Of a stretch of 64,000 nucleotides of DNA, positions 28,946 through 41,842 are shown piece by piece. Within the stretch, counting starts at the first letter, position 1. Each line of letters begins with the position of its first letter. A program made the translations under genes and the position numbers. Under the pieces are notes generated by a model. The model ran no database searches, was not told the origin of the DNA, and worked only from the letters and a program-made list of their open reading frames with translations. The DNA is from Shewanella oneidensis MR-1 (GTDB taxonomy: Bacteria; Pseudomonadota; Gammaproteobacteria; Enterobacterales; Shewanellaceae): positions 2,728,001 to 2,792,000 of the forward strand of contig NC_004347.2 of assembly GCF_000146165.2 (NCBI RefSeq), in the 5' to 3' direction.

Positions 28946-29902
28946 ATGGGCAATATCATTGAGCAGTTGTTGTTTTCTGCCTCGATAACCGGCCCCATCT
29001 GTTTAATGTTAGCCCTAGGCGTGATACTTAAACGCACTCAAGTGATCGACGAGCACTTTATTGATGTCGCCTCCAAACTGGTTTTTAATGTCACGCTGCC
29101 TGCGTTGTTGTTTTTAAGCATTATTAGTTCGCATCACGATCTTGCCGCCAGTGCACCGTTAATAGGCTATGGTCTATTGGCTAATCTGCTGTTTTTTATC
29201 CTCTCGACCTACGCGACGAAACGATTTTTCCCTGCGCCAAAGGATCAAGGCGTTATTATTCAAGGGGGATTTAGGGCCAATACCGCCATTATCGGCTTAG
29301 CCTATGTGTCTAATGCCTATGGAGAATCAGGTGTTGCCTTAGCCGCGGTTTATGTGGCCGCCATGACGCTGCTCTATAATATTCAAGCCGTGGTTTGCTT
29401 AAGTCCGAGGGATGAGGAATCAAGCCGCCACGCTTTTACTGTGATCATAAAAACCATCACCAAAAATCCGCTGATCATTGCCATTATCCTTGGCATGTTG
29501 TTTTACCTGCTAGCAATACCTGTACCGAAAATGGTCCTCGATGCGGGACAATACTTTGCCAATATGACGCTCCCATTAGCACTGCTCTGCACTGGCGGTT
29601 CACTCAATATTGGATCGCTTAAGCATGAAAAGTATGCCACTTGGTTCTCAACCGCCTTAAAACTTATCTTTGCTCCGCTATTTATCAGCTTAGGTGCCTT
29701 GATTTTTGGCTATCGCGGGGTGGAACTTGCCTTAGTCTTTTTAATGAGTTCTGCGCCCACTGCGGCCGCCAGTTATGTGATGGCGCGGGCCATGGGTGCC
29801 AATGCCACGCTTGCGGCCAATATTATCGCCTTGACCACTGTTTGCTCACTGTTCACTTGCACCTTAGGTATTTTTATCCTGACAATTTTTGGATTAATCT
29901 AA
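28946..29902 (+). CDS. AEC family transporter (auxin efflux carrier fold)
   Basis: A 318-residue membrane protein with about ten hydrophobic segments split by a loop near residues 150-175. FNVTLPALLFLSIIS in helix two, GGFRANTAIIGLAYVSNAYG and SSAPTAAASYVMARAMGANA are the family hallmarks in the two inverted halves. Bacterial AEC members export or import small organic acids such as malate; the substrate here cannot be told. The ATG at 28946 has AAGGAGA upstream. It is a single gene on the plus strand after metG, with its own promoter region. Confidence 0.9.
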   Translation: MGNIIEQLLFSASITGPICLMLALGVILKRTQVIDEHFIDVASKLVFNVTLPALLFLSIISSHHDLAASAPLIGYGLLANLLFFILSTYATKRFFPAPKDQGVIIQGGFRANTAIIGLAYVSNAYGESGVALAAVYVAAMTLLYNIQAVVCLSPRDEESSRHAFTVIIKTITKNPLIIAIILGMLFYLLAIPVPKMVLDAGQYFANMTLPLALLCTGGSLNIGSLKHEKYATWFSTALKLIFAPLFISLGALIFGYRGVELALVFLMSSAPTAAASYVMARAMGANATLAANIIALTTVCSLFTCTLGIFILTIFGLI

Positions 29903-30046
29903 GGCGGGTAAAAATGAGGAAGACTGAAAAAACCATTAAAAAATTGATATATAAAGATTTTATCCATTAAAGACCTTGCCTAATCCAGCAATACTCTGAG
30001 GTAATACAGCTTAAAAAACAACAAGGCTAGGATTACATCAAAACAT

Positions 30047-30069
30047 AAAGGCGAGCTTCGCTCGCCTTT
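30047..30069 (+). terminator. Hairpin downstream of the AEC gene
   Basis: AAAGGCGAG (30047-30055) and CTCGCCTTT (30061-30069) form a stable stem closing a CTTCG loop. Only a weak T-rich tail follows, so it is a probable but not certain terminator. Confidence 0.5.
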
Positions 30070-30134
30070 ACTGATGAATTTTATTGAGAATAACGCACGT
30101 TTTAAGTCGACCCCCTTACGCTAAACAAGGCTCG

Positions 30135-30887
30135 TCACACTGGGTTAGTGATATCCACAAAATGGTGCACTAAATTAAATTCGCGAGCCAGATGTCGTCC
30201 TAGCGCCTCAATACCAAAACGCTCAGTGGCATGGTGACCCGCAGCATAGTAATGTATCCCCTGCTCCACCGCGCTGTGGTAAGTACGCTCTGACACTTCA
30301 CCGCTGATAAACGCATCCACACCAAGGCTTGCTGCAACATCGATATAATCTTGCGCACCGCCTGTACACCAAGCTAAGTATTGAATTTCATCTGAACTTT
30401 CACCAATATGCAATGGGTCTCTGCCAAGCACCTCAGCTAACATCGCCGCAAATTCGCTGGCACTCATTGGCAAATCAAGCTTGCCACGCCACACTAATCC
30501 CTGCGCCACATCTTCTACTGCTTCGGCATCTAAAATTCCCAGTTTACGGCCTAAGGTCGCATTGTTACCTAACATTGGGTGGGCATCTAAAGGTAAGTGA
30601 TAGCCAAAAAGATTGATATCGTGGGCGAGCAGCGCTTTGATACGGCGCTGCTTCATACCAGTGATCACTTCAGGTTCGCTCTTCCAAAAGAACCCATGGT
30701 GTACCAAAATAGCATCGGCTTTCAGGCGAATCGCTTCATCAATTAACGCTTGGCAGGCGGTGACCCCTGTCACTATGGTGCGGATCTCAGCCTTGCCTTC
30801 AACCTGTAAACCATTGGGGGCGTAATCTTTAAAAGCCGAGACTCGCAAAAAATCGGCTAAATATTGGGTTAGTTCTGTCCGTGTCAT
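30135..30887 (-). CDS. ybgI: Nif3-like dinuclear metal-centre protein (YbgI)
   Basis: A 250-residue protein of the NIF3/YbgI family, hexameric in E. coli. DYAPNGLQVEGKAEIRTIVT, ILVHHGFFWKSEPEVITGMK with the first histidines, FGYHLPLDAHPMLGNNATLG, AWCTGGAQDYID, DAFISGEVSERTYHSAVEQG and YAAGHHATERFGIEAL supply the metal ligands. E. coli YbgI has 247 residues. The exact function is not settled; a role as GTP cyclohydrolase-like or metal-dependent hydrolase has been proposed. The ATG at 30887 starts 51 bases after the neighbouring glycine-zipper gene on the same strand ends. Confidence 0.93.
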   Translation of the reverse strand: MTRTELTQYLADFLRVSAFKDYAPNGLQVEGKAEIRTIVTGVTACQALIDEAIRLKADAILVHHGFFWKSEPEVITGMKQRRIKALLAHDINLFGYHLPLDAHPMLGNNATLGRKLGILDAEAVEDVAQGLVWRGKLDLPMSASEFAAMLAEVLGRDPLHIGESSDEIQYLAWCTGGAQDYIDVAASLGVDAFISGEVSERTYHSAVEQGIHYYAAGHHATERFGIEALGRHLAREFNLVHHFVDITNPV

Positions 30888-30938
30888 TCCATCACCGTTT
30901 AACGTCTTACTTTGTTGATTTTTGGCAGTTAGGTTTGA

Positions 30939-31409
30939 TTACATCGCTAAATCAATGCGCACACCACCTTGCAAGTACACCACCCTTACCCTATCCCCCG
31001 CATTAAATATCATGCCGGGATCATAATCTTGGATCACCATGACTTGACTGCCGTCTTCCTGCGTGATCATCAGCTCCACCAGCTTGAGTGTTTGCACCGT
31101 CGTACCACTACCGTAACGATTACCAACGCCAGCACCAATTAAGGCGCCCAATACTGTCGCGATATCTTGGCCTGAGCCACCACCAAACTGATGACCGATA
31201 ACACCACCAGCCAAGGCACCACCAAAAGTTTTCCAGCCTTGATTTCGGTCTTCAATCAATTGTGTTTCGGTGATATTACGCACTGAATTAATATCTCCAT
31301 AAAGCACTTTTTCAACTGGCACGGCCTGATTGCGATCGTACCCCGCCTGTACAGGAGATATCACAAAAGCACAAATAAACATAAAGCTTGCTAGTGTAGG
31401 TTTCCACAT
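30939..31409 (-). CDS. Glycine-zipper 2TM domain envelope protein (SlyB/Rick_17kDa type)
   Basis: A 156-residue protein with an N-terminal signal peptide (LASFMFICAFVISPVQAGYD; no lipobox cysteine, so not a lipoprotein). The centre is a glycine zipper, FGGALAGGVIGHQFGGGSGQ and VLGALIGAGVGNRYGSGT, as in SlyB and the 17-kDa rickettsial antigen. The C-terminal beta region (LVELMITQEDGSQVMVIQDY, FNAGDRVRVVYLQGGVRI) is typical. It is probably anchored in or under the outer membrane. It precedes ybgI on the same strand and is divergent from aat. Confidence 0.88.
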   Translation of the reverse strand: MWKPTLASFMFICAFVISPVQAGYDRNQAVPVEKVLYGDINSVRNITETQLIEDRNQGWKTFGGALAGGVIGHQFGGGSGQDIATVLGALIGAGVGNRYGSGTTVQTLKLVELMITQEDGSQVMVIQDYDPGMIFNAGDRVRVVYLQGGVRIDLAM

Positions 31410-31463
31410 ATCCGAATTTCCGCTAACTTAATATAAGGGTCTATTACTGAATCATACGCAATT

Positions 31464-32174
31464 GTGAAGTCACTGTCTTTTCTGAATCACGAGTTTGAAG
31501 CTTTTCCTTCACCCGAACTCGCCTTAACCGATCCAAACGGCTTACTGGCGATAGGAGGTGACCTACGCCCAGACCGTTTATTGACCGCTTATTATCATGG
31601 GATTTTTCCTTGGTTTAACGCCGAGGATCCCATTTTGTGGTGGTCACCCGATCCCCGCGCCATTTTTATTCCTGGGCAAGTGAATATCAGTACCAGCCTA
31701 CGTAAATATTTAAAAAAACAGCCTTGGCGCTTTACGATTAATCATGCCTTTACCGACGTGATGGCGGGTTGTGCACAACCAAGGCGTAAACAAGCAGGTA
31801 CTTGGATAACCCATGAGATTCAAATGGCTTACCGCGAACTACACCACAATGGTCACGCCCACTCAATCGAAGTTTGGCAAGGCGAACGGTTAATCGGTGG
31901 ACTTTATGGCTTAGCCATCGGCCAAGTGTTTTGTGGCGAATCCATGTTCCACCGCGAAACCAATGCTTCTAAAGCCGCCATGGCCGTTTTACAACAACAT
32001 TTAATAAAGATGAACTTTAAACTTATCGATGCACAAGTAATGAACCCCCACCTCGAAAGCCTCGGTGCAAAGGCGCTTAAACGTGCTGATTTTATTCAGC
32101 TTTTAACCCAATTTAGGGATGACGCAGTCAACCCAGCGGCTTGGATACCAAGCGAGGTCTTTCTTGAACTCTAA
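31464..32174 (+). CDS. aat: Leucyl/phenylalanyl-tRNA-protein transferase
   Basis: A 236-residue enzyme of the GNAT-like Aat family, matching E. coli Aat (234) along its length: [84 protein letters not shown] and [16 protein letters not shown]. It adds Leu or Phe to proteins with N-terminal Lys or Arg, creating N-degrons read by ClpS. The start is a GTG at 31464. It overlaps bpt by 11 bases, which suggests translational coupling. Confidence 0.95.
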   Translation: MKSLSFLNHEFEAFPSPELALTDPNGLLAIGGDLRPDRLLTAYYHGIFPWFNAEDPILWWSPDPRAIFIPGQVNISTSLRKYLKKQPWRFTINHAFTDVMAGCAQPRRKQAGTWITHEIQMAYRELHHNGHAHSIEVWQGERLIGGLYGLAIGQVFCGESMFHRETNASKAAMAVLQQHLIKMNFKLIDAQVMNPHLESLGAKALKRADFIQLLTQFRDDAVNPAAWIPSEVFLEL

Positions 32175-32880
32175 CGCCAATAACACCCCGATCGCTATCG
32201 GGATCAGCCAAGTGTTCCCCTGCAGTTACCTTGATGGACAGCAAGAACAATTATTAGTGATCCAAGAAGAAACACTCGACCCCATTTTATTTGAACGCCT
32301 ATTAGCCATAGGCTTTCGCCGCAGTGGCAGCGCCATTTATAAACCCCGCTGCCCTCGTTGCAGCGCCTGTCAACCAATTAGAGTCCCCATTCAAGAATTT
32401 GTGCCTTCGAAACGGCAAAAACGCACCTTAGCCCATAACCGCGATTTAACTTGGCGTATCACCACTGAACATACCGAAACCCAATACGCTTTATATGAGA
32501 AATACATTCGCGAGCGGCACTTTGATGGTCCAATGTATCCGCCAAGCAAAGCCCAATATGAGCAATTTTTATTCTGCCATTGGCTGCCACCCACATTTAT
32601 CGAAGTCTATGATGATAATCGACTTGTAGCCGTTGCAGTTACCGACACTCTGCCAAATAGCTTTTCGGCCATTTACAGTTATTTTGACCCCGATGAAGAA
32701 CGACGTTCCCTAGGCGTTTTGTTGATCTTACTCCAGTGCAGATTAGCTAAATTACAGGGTAAAGCATTCCTTTATCTCGGATATCAAATAGATGCCAATC
32801 GCAAAATGTCTTACAAGCGCTTATACCGCCCTTACCAGATTTTAACTCATCAAGGCTGGGAGTATTCCCAAGTTTGCTAG
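32164..32880 (+). CDS. bpt: Aspartate/glutamate leucyltransferase
   Basis: A 238-residue protein of the arginyltransferase (ATE) fold; bacterial Bpt uses Leu-tRNA to tag N-terminal Asp and Glu. [41 protein letters not shown] with the CxxC pair, [50 protein letters not shown] and [15 protein letters not shown] are conserved. The start is a TTG at 32164 (reading MNSNANNTP) with GCGAGGT five bases upstream; the ATG at 32119 lies deep inside aat and has no such site. It is coupled to aat and followed by infA. Confidence 0.94.
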   Translation: MNSNANNTPIAIGISQVFPCSYLDGQQEQLLVIQEETLDPILFERLLAIGFRRSGSAIYKPRCPRCSACQPIRVPIQEFVPSKRQKRTLAHNRDLTWRITTEHTETQYALYEKYIRERHFDGPMYPPSKAQYEQFLFCHWLPPTFIEVYDDNRLVAVAVTDTLPNSFSAIYSYFDPDEERRSLGVLLILLQCRLAKLQGKAFLYLGYQIDANRKMSYKRLYRPYQILTHQGWEYSQVC

Positions 32881-32947
32881 GTAGTTCCCCTTTACAGTAA
32901 GATGAATTTGCGGCATGATACGCCCGTTTTTTATATTCGAAAGCTAA

Positions 32948-33181
<234 letters not shown>

Positions 33182-33199
33182 TATTCCCCTTTAGTTGAA

Positions 33200-33224
33200 A
33201 AACCCGGCAAGGCCGGGTTTTTTT
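33200..33224 (+). terminator. Terminator of infA
   Basis: AAACCCGGC (33200-33208) pairs with GCCGGGTTT (33212-33220), followed by TTTT. Confidence 0.88.
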
Positions 33225-33238
33225 GTTGGCGAAAGAGA

Positions 33239-33266
33239 AAAAATGGCTGCAATTGCAGCCATTTTT
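33239..33266. terminator. Palindromic terminator of clpA
   Basis: AAAAATGGCTGCAA and its exact complement TTGCAGCCATTTTT abut at 33252/33253. It has A- and T-runs on both sides and lies 22 bases after the clpA stop, so it can work in both directions. Confidence 0.85.
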
Positions 33267-33288
33267 ATTGGGGTAAATTAGCTTGGCG

Positions 33289-35556
33289 TTAAGCCTTGCT
33301 GGTGGTTTTTTCATTGCGTTCAGCGTGGATAACGATTTCACCATCTTTCGCATCCACATGGGCGATGCCACCATGTTCTAGCTCACCAAAGAGGAGCTCA
33401 TCCGCTAATGGGCGTTTGATAAGCTCAGTCACCACTCGTGCCATTGGGCGAGCGCCCATGCTCTTATCGTAACCTTTCTGGGCGAGTAACGTTCTGGCTT
33501 CATCACTGACTTCTAACACCACATGTTTCGCATCAAGCTGTGCCTGAAGTTCAACTAAGAATTTATCCACCACTTTGGCAATGATGGTCATATCTAAATG
33601 GTTGAACCAAATGATGGAGTCAAGGCGATTACGAAACTCAGGTGAAAACACCCGATTAATTTCCGACAGGGCATCTTGGGTATGATCCTGTTGGGTAAAT
33701 CCAATGGATTTACGAATCGTTTCCTGTACCCCAGCGTTTGTTGTCATCACTAAGGTGACATGTCTAAAGTCAGCTTTACGGCCATTGTTATCCGTCAGCG
33801 TGCCGTGATCCATCACCTGCAGCAGCAGGTTATAGACATCAGGATGCGCTTTTTCGATTTCATCGAGCAGCACAACACAATGGGGATTCTTAATCACAGC
33901 ATCGGTCAATAGACCACCTTGATCGTATCCTACATAACCAGGAGGCGCGCCTATCAAGCGAGAAACCGTATGGCTTTCCATGTATTCAGACATATCAAAA
34001 CGTACCAGTTTCATACCAAGGCAATTGGCTAACTGGTTTGTCACTTCTGTCTTACCGACTCCTGTCGGGCCTGCAAACAAAAAGCTACCAACGGGTTTCT
34101 TATCTGTCCCTAAACCACTTCGTGATAATCGGATCGCCGAGCTTAAGGTCTCAATCGCTTTATCTTGACCAAACACCACCATCTTAAGATTGCGCTCAAG
34201 ATTACGCAGTAAATCCTTATCGGTTGCAGAAACTGACTTTTCAGGAATACGGGCAATTTTTGCCACTATGGTTTCGATTTCAGCCTGACCTATGGTCTTT
34301 TTGCGCTTGCTCTGTGGCAACATAGCCATCCGAGCGCCCGCCTCATCGATCACATCAATAGCTTTATCGGGCAAGTGTCTGTCATTAATATGTTTAGCCG
34401 ACAGCACTGCCGCACTGTTGATTGCTGCTTGGGTGTAACGCACACCGTGGTATTCTTCGTACTTGGACTTTAAGCCCATCAGAATTTTAGTGGTTTCAGC
34501 CACGGAAGGTTCGTTGATATCGACCTTTTGGAAACGACGAGCCAATGCGCGGTCTTTCTCAAAAATACTTTGGTATTCTTGGAAAGTGGTTGAGCCCATA
34601 CAACGTAAATTGCCACTCGATAATAAAGGCTTAAGCAAATTGGAGGCATCCATCACCCCACCCGATGCCGCCCCCGCACCAATAATGGTGTGGATTTCAT
34701 CGATAAATAAAATGGCGTGTTTGTCCGCACTGAGTTCTTTTAGCAAATTTTTAAAGCGTTTTTCAAAATCGCCACGGTATTTAGTGCCCGCAAGTAGAGA
34801 GCCTAAATCGAGGGAATACACTGTCGCCTGCGCCATCACCTCTGGCACTTGATGATTAACGATACGATAGGCCAAACCTTCAGCGATCGCGGTTTTACCT
34901 ACGCCCGCCTCACCGACCAATAGTGGATTGTTTTTACGGCGACGACATAAGGTTTGGATGGCACGTTCGATTTCTTGATCACGACCGATCAGTGGATCAA
35001 TCACACCTTGTTTTGCAAGCTGGTTTAAGTTGGTCGCAAACTGCGACAACATGCTACGTTCCTCGCTAGCCTCGGCTTGCTCTTCGCTACGCTCTTGATC
35101 TTGATGAGCGTCGCTATCCTCATTTTTTGAAAAACCATGGGAAATAAAATTCACCACATCTAATCGGCTGATATCGCTGCGGCGCAACAGATAAACCGCT
35201 TGGGATTCCTGCTCACTAAAAATCGCCACCAGCACGTTGGCACCTGTGACTTCATTGCGGCCTGAAGACTGAACATGAAATACGGCGCGTTGCAGTACCC
35301 GCTGAAACCCAAGTGTTGGCTGGGTTTCTTTGTCATCATCCATATCCGCAATGATTGGGGTAGTTTGTTGGATAAAGCTTGCGACTTCATCTCTGAGTTT
35401 ATCTAAATTCGCGCCACAGGCGATGAGCGCTTCTTGAGCAGCAGGATTGTCTATCAGCGCTAATAACAGATGTTCAACCGTCATATACTCGTGACGAGCT
35501 TCTCTGGCTTGCTGAAACGCCAGATTTAAGGTGACTTCCAGATCTTTGTTCAGCAT
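33289..35556 (-). CDS. clpA: ATP-dependent Clp protease ATP-binding subunit ClpA
   Basis: A 755-residue AAA+ unfoldase. The N domain with two Clp repeats ([32 protein letters not shown] [20 protein letters not shown]) is followed by D1 (Walker [14 protein letters not shown] near 212, Walker [16 protein letters not shown]) and D2 ([15 protein letters not shown] near 491, [14 protein letters not shown]). The ClpP-docking loop is IGF in [11 protein letters not shown]. It delivers N-degron and SsrA-tagged proteins to ClpP. The ATG at 35556 has GGGGG seven bases upstream; the frame extends to 35577 but E. coli ClpA also starts MLN. ClpS is immediately upstream. Confidence 0.97.
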   Translation of the reverse strand: MLNKDLEVTLNLAFQQAREARHEYMTVEHLLLALIDNPAAQEALIACGANLDKLRDEVASFIQQTTPIIADMDDDKETQPTLGFQRVLQRAVFHVQSSGRNEVTGANVLVAIFSEQESQAVYLLRRSDISRLDVVNFISHGFSKNEDSDAHQDQERSEEQAEASEERSMLSQFATNLNQLAKQGVIDPLIGRDQEIERAIQTLCRRRKNNPLLVGEAGVGKTAIAEGLAYRIVNHQVPEVMAQATVYSLDLGSLLAGTKYRGDFEKRFKNLLKELSADKHAILFIDEIHTIIGAGAASGGVMDASNLLKPLLSSGNLRCMGSTTFQEYQSIFEKDRALARRFQKVDINEPSVAETTKILMGLKSKYEEYHGVRYTQAAINSAAVLSAKHINDRHLPDKAIDVIDEAGARMAMLPQSKRKKTIGQAEIETIVAKIARIPEKSVSATDKDLLRNLERNLKMVVFGQDKAIETLSSAIRLSRSGLGTDKKPVGSFLFAGPTGVGKTEVTNQLANCLGMKLVRFDMSEYMESHTVSRLIGAPPGYVGYDQGGLLTDAVIKNPHCVVLLDEIEKAHPDVYNLLLQVMDHGTLTDNNGRKADFRHVTLVMTTNAGVQETIRKSIGFTQQDHTQDALSEINRVFSPEFRNRLDSIIWFNHLDMTIIAKVVDKFLVELQAQLDAKHVVLEVSDEARTLLAQKGYDKSMGARPMARVVTELIKRPLADELLFGELEHGGIAHVDAKDGEIVIHAERNEKTTSKA

Positions 35557-35598
35557 AAGCACCCCCAAAATTAACAACTGACTACAGAGTAAGCGCTG

Positions 35599-35907
35599 TT
35601 AAGCCTTCTCTAACGAACACAGTAACGGATGTTGGTTTTGTCTTGCAAATTGATTTACTTGTATCACCTTAGTTTCTGCGATGCCAAATGGAAAAATACC
35701 GCAGATCCCCTTTCCTTGGTGATGAATCGTCAACATGATATCGGTGGCTTCCTGCTCATTCTTGCGAAAGAAGATTTGCAGTACTTCAATCACAAAATCC
35801 ATTGGCGTGTAATCGTCATTATTGAGGATCACCTTATACATCGAAGGTGGCATTAACTCTGATTCCACACGTTCTTCAACGTGCTCTATGTTTCCTGTCT
35901 TACCCAT
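35599..35907 (-). CDS. clpS: ATP-dependent Clp protease adapter ClpS
   Basis: A 102-residue adapter. A variable N-terminal tail is followed by [20 protein letters not shown], in which NDDYTPMDF forms the pocket for N-terminal Leu, Phe, Trp or Tyr, and by [20 protein letters not shown] with the conserved histidine. It hands N-end-rule substrates to ClpA. It is 42 bases upstream of the clpA start on the same strand and divergent from cspD, an arrangement seen in E. coli. Confidence 0.97.
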   Translation of the reverse strand: MGKTGNIEHVEERVESELMPPSMYKVILNNDDYTPMDFVIEVLQIFFRKNEQEATDIMLTIHHQGKGICGIFPFGIAETKVIQVNQFARQNQHPLLCSLEKA

Positions 35908-36100
35908 TTTTTAATACTAGCCTCTCGTGTTGTCCTCTTCCAATTGCTATCTTCAAATTAATCAGTTGTTACCTCTTTGTTAATTTTAGCTTGACTTCCG
36001 CTTTTACTCCTTACATTCTGTAGCTCAGACGGTGAAATAATCCCGTCTACACAGGTTTTACTATCTTACTGGTAAGTAGACAACAGAAGGAAGTGGAAGT

Positions 36101-36307
36101 ATGGCAAGCGGAACTGTTAAATGGTTCAACAACGCCAAAGGATTCGGGTTTATTTGCCCTGATCAAGGTGGCGAGGACGTTTTTGCACACTATTCTACCA
36201 TTGAAATGGAAGGCTATAGAACTCTAAAAGCAGGCCAACCCGTTCAATTTGAAGTAGAACAAGGTCCAAAAGGAATGCACGCTTCAGCCATTTCACCAAC
36301 AAAATAA
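36101..36307 (+). CDS. cspD: Cold-shock-domain protein CspD
   Basis: A 68-residue cold-shock domain: [20 protein letters not shown] with RNP1 (KGFGFI), [20 protein letters not shown] with RNP2 (VFAHY), and [20 protein letters not shown]. Its place beside clpS-clpA and its sequence identify CspD, which in E. coli is a stationary-phase inhibitor of replication rather than a cold-shock protein. The ATG at 36101 has AAGGAAGTGGAAGT upstream. An inverted AGACGG/CCGTCT pair (36027-36048) in its leader could form a hairpin. Confidence 0.94.
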   Translation: MASGTVKWFNNAKGFGFICPDQGGEDVFAHYSTIEMEGYRTLKAGQPVQFEVEQGPKGMHASAISPTK

Positions 36308-36330
36308 CGTTTGGTGAGGCCAATGATCTA

Positions 36331-36361
36331 AAAGGCAGGGATTTATCCCTGCCTTTTTATT
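36331..36361 (+). terminator. Terminator of cspD
   Basis: AGGCAGGGAT (36333-36342) pairs with ATCCCTGCCT (36345-36354), with flanking A and T runs. Confidence 0.85.
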
Positions 36362-36484
36362 TTAAGTTGAATGTCTACACGTCCTTCTTCGTTTCGCGAG
36401 CACAAGCTTGCCAGAACGAAAAACTTAATCTCGAAACGTCAACACCCCAAGCTGATTAATGACCCACTCCTAAATTTAGCGCAA

Positions 36485-36510
36485 TAAAAAGGCCTGCAAT
36501 GCAGGCCTTT
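36485..36510 (-). terminator. Terminator of icd
   Basis: AAAGGCCTGCA (36488-36498) and TGCAGGCCTTT (36500-36510) form a hairpin that on the minus strand ends in TTTTTATT. It lies 16 bases after the icd stop. Confidence 0.88.
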
Positions 36511-36526
36511 AGCGTATCGATACTGT

Positions 36527-39093
<2,567 letters not shown>

Positions 39094-39891
39094 ATGAACA
39101 AAAACAGCACGCCAACTACAGCATCCAACCCTCACTCTCGCGGCCATAGCGCAGCTACTGCGCGCCCCAATCAGATGGGTAACCGCAATAGCGCCAATAA
39201 AACCAACCTCTTCGCCAAAAATACCAAGCCAAGTTTACAGCAAGGGGTTAATTCTAATAGAAATAGTTCTGAGCGCGCTGGCGCCAAGCCTCGCCCGCAA
39301 AGGCGCTTCTCGGCCACGCGTGTTAACAACCAAGGCACACCGATGATCGTCTTATTTAATAAGCCCTTCGATGTCCTGTGCCAATTTACCGATGAGCAAG
39401 GCCGTAAAACCTTAAAAGATTACATCCCTATTCCAGGCGTTTATGCTGCGGGGCGATTAGATCGCGACAGCGAGGGGCTGTTGCTGTTAACTAATGATGG
39501 CCAACTTCAAGCCAAACTGACTGAGCCCAAAAAGAAAACCTTTAAAACCTATTGGGTACAAGTGGAAGGTCAGCCGTCGGAAGCGGATTTAGTCAAACTG
39601 CGTCAAGGGGTTGAATTAAAAGATGGCATGACCCTGCCCGCGAAGGTCAGCATCATGGCGACGCCGAATGTGTGGCCGCGTAACCCACCTATCCGTGAGC
39701 GGAAAAACATCCCAACCACTTGGCTTGAAATTCAGATCCACGAAGGCCGTAATCGTCAAGTCAGGCGCATGACGGCGCATATTGGTTTTCCAACCTTAAG
39801 ACTCATTCGTTATAAAATAGGCCAATGGAGCCTAGATGATTTAGCGACGGGTGAGCATAAGTGCATTCTATTGACTCAAAAGACAGAATAA
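39094..39891 (+). CDS. rluE: 23S rRNA pseudouridine(2457) synthase
   Basis: A 265-residue RsuA-family pseudouridine synthase. The catalytic aspartate is in [60 protein letters not shown] and [20 protein letters not shown] match E. coli RluE (217 residues). The extra length is an N-terminal tail of about 80 residues, rich in Asn, Ser, Arg and Lys and predicted disordered. The ATG at 39094 lacks a good ribosome site; the ATG at 39343 (MIVLFNKP) has AAGG seven bases upstream, so a shorter product is possible. nudJ follows after 56 bases. Confidence 0.92.
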   Translation: MNKNSTPTTASNPHSRGHSAATARPNQMGNRNSANKTNLFAKNTKPSLQQGVNSNRNSSERAGAKPRPQRRFSATRVNNQGTPMIVLFNKPFDVLCQFTDEQGRKTLKDYIPIPGVYAAGRLDRDSEGLLLLTNDGQLQAKLTEPKKKTFKTYWVQVEGQPSEADLVKLRQGVELKDGMTLPAKVSIMATPNVWPRNPPIRERKNIPTTWLEIQIHEGRNRQVRRMTAHIGFPTLRLIRYKIGQWSLDDLATGEHKCILLTQKTE

Positions 39892-39947
39892 TCTTGCGCC
39901 AACAAGCAATCCAATATCCCTAATCTAGCCGCTAAAAGGTAATCACT

Positions 39948-40424
39948 GTGACAGTAAAAGCAAGATATAAACCCAATGTAACAGTAGTTTGTATTATCCA
40001 TGCCGTTAGTGAAGATAAATATCTATTAGTGGAAGAATGGATTGATGGTGAACAGCGTTTTAATCAACCAGCAGGACATTTGGAAGCGAATGAAAGCCTT
40101 ATCCAAGCCTGTGAACGCGAAGTATTTGAGGAAACAGGCCTCCAGCTCAAGCCACAGGGATTGGTCGGGATTTATCAATTTAGCGCCAATCAAGACCTCG
40201 CTTTTGTGCGTTTTACCTTTTTAGTACAAGTCGATACGCTACTCACACCTAAGCCACAGGATGCAGATATTCATGCCGCCCATTGGTTGAGCTTTGAGCA
40301 GATCGCAGCTAAAGCTCATCAGCTGCGCAGTCCATTAGTGCTCGATTGCCTCAACGATTACCGCAAACAGTTGCAACAAGGGCTGATTCATTCGCTCGAA
40401 TTACTCAATAGTCAGCGTCTGTAG
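39948..40424 (+). CDS. nudJ: NUDIX hydrolase NudJ (phosphatase of HMP-PP and nucleotides)
   Basis: A 158-residue NUDIX protein. The box GHLEANESLIQACEREVFEE followed by TGL fits GX5EX7REUXEEXGU. KPNVTVVCIIHAVSEDKYLL at the start, QRFNQPAGHLE and the following mnmA-hflD-purB order match E. coli nudJ (ymfB). It hydrolyses thiamin-precursor and nucleoside phosphates. The start is a GTG at 39948 with AAAAGGT upstream. The rluE-nudJ-mnmA-hflD-purB order is conserved with E. coli. Confidence 0.93.
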   Translation: MTVKARYKPNVTVVCIIHAVSEDKYLLVEEWIDGEQRFNQPAGHLEANESLIQACEREVFEETGLQLKPQGLVGIYQFSANQDLAFVRFTFLVQVDTLLTPKPQDADIHAAHWLSFEQIAAKAHQLRSPLVLDCLNDYRKQLQQGLIHSLELLNSQRL

Positions 40425-40720
40425 GGATGTCAAAGATAGCCCCAAGCAACAAGGCGTGATAGAATATGCCCCCGCGTAAATGCGCGATTCGATAAGGCAT
40501 TTAACTGCGCTTTTTGGTTAAAAATTTGGGGTATTTTAGCATCATGCATCTGGTACTTAATGATGTTGGGCTGATGTAACTCAGATGCTAAACGAATCAC
40601 CGATAAGCCTGCCCTAACTACGCAGCTAAATAAACGCAGATTTAAAAGTGAGTCATGCGCGAATGACGATGGTTCAAGCCACAACTCGCTAACACATATA
40701 CTCAATGGTTTTTAGGATCT

Positions 40721-41839
40721 ATGACATCAATCGAACCCACTCATACAGGTAAAAAAGTCATTGTCGGCATGTCCGGCGGTGTTGATTCATCCGTTTCAGC
40801 CTATTTGCTTATGCAGCAAGGCTATCAGGTTGAAGGCCTTTTCATGAAGAACTGGGAAGAAGATGACAACGACGAGTACTGCGCGGCCGCCGAAGATTTA
40901 AAAGATGCTCAAGCCGTTTGCGATAAGCTTGGGATCAAACTCCACACGGTCAACTTTGCTGCCGAATATTGGGACAATGTATTTGAGTATTTCCTTGCCG
41001 AATACAAGGCGGGTCGTACCCCCAATCCCGATATCATGTGCAACAAAGAAATCAAATTTAAGGCCTTTTTAGAGTTTGCCGACGATATTCTCGATGCCGA
41101 CTACATCGCCATGGGTCACTATGTGCGCCGCCGCGATAACGAGGATGGCACGACGCAAATGCTGCGCGGTGTCGACAACAATAAAGATCAAAGCTATTTC
41201 CTGTACACCTTAAGCCATGAGCAAGTGGCGCGCAGTCTGTTTCCGGTGGGTGAACTCGAAAAACACGAAGTACGCGAAATCGCCAAACAAATGGGATTAA
41301 TTACCCATGATAAAAAAGATAGCACCGGCATTTGCTTTATCGGCGAGCGAAAATTTACTGAATTTTTAGGTAATTACTTACCCGCACAGCCCGGCAATAT
41401 CGAAACCGCCGATGGTGAAGTGATTGGCACGCACCAAGGTTTGATGTACCACACTTTAGGCCAACGTAAAGGTTTGGGGATTGGCGGCATGAAAAACAGC
41501 AACGACGACCCATGGTACGTGGTGGATAAAGATCTCAAACGTAACGTGCTTGTTGTTGGCCAAGGTGGTCACCACCCGCGCTTGATGTCCAATGGCATGT
41601 TAGTCAATCAACTGCACTGGGTCGATCGTAAAGGCCCTATCAATGGCAGCCAGATTGTGGTGAAAACCCGTTATCGTCAGCAGGATATCCCCTGTACCCT
41701 CACCTATCTAGATGACAATACGCTCAAAGTCGTGTTTGATGAGCCCGTTGCAGCCGTAACGCCCGGGCAGTCAGCCGTCTTTTACGATGGCGAAGTATGC
41801 CTCGGTGGCGGGATTATCGATCAACTGATCCGAGGATAA
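40721..41839 (+). CDS. mnmA: tRNA-specific 2-thiouridylase MnmA
   Basis: A 372-residue enzyme that puts sulfur on U34 of tRNA-Lys, -Glu and -Gln. The PP-loop is [16 protein letters not shown] (about 15-30). The catalytic cysteine lies in [12 protein letters not shown] (about 106) and the second in [13 protein letters not shown] (about 202). The region between nudJ and this gene (296 bases) shows no other gene; the ATG has TTTAGGAT upstream. hflD starts 3 bases after its stop, so the pair is co-transcribed. Confidence 0.97.
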   Translation: MTSIEPTHTGKKVIVGMSGGVDSSVSAYLLMQQGYQVEGLFMKNWEEDDNDEYCAAAEDLKDAQAVCDKLGIKLHTVNFAAEYWDNVFEYFLAEYKAGRTPNPDIMCNKEIKFKAFLEFADDILDADYIAMGHYVRRRDNEDGTTQMLRGVDNNKDQSYFLYTLSHEQVARSLFPVGELEKHEVREIAKQMGLITHDKKDSTGICFIGERKFTEFLGNYLPAQPGNIETADGEVIGTHQGLMYHTLGQRKGLGIGGMKNSNDDPWYVVDKDLKRNVLVVGQGGHHPRLMSNGMLVNQLHWVDRKGPINGSQIVVKTRYRQQDIPCTLTYLDDNTLKVVFDEPVAAVTPGQSAVFYDGEVCLGGGIIDQLIRG

Positions 41840-41842
41840 ACA

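Noticed and set aside
29641..29970. Open frame overlapping the end of the AEC gene and extending past it
   Set aside because: It is a shadow of the AEC gene in another frame; the extension has no coding features.
32119..32163. ATG at 32119 as the start of bpt
   Set aside because: It lies 55 bases inside aat without a ribosome site; the TTG at 32164 has GCGAGGT at good spacing and gives the usual protein length.
40430..40705. Minus-strand open frame of 91 codons between nudJ and mnmA
   Set aside because: No ribosome site, unusual composition and no family match; it runs through what looks like the mnmA leader.
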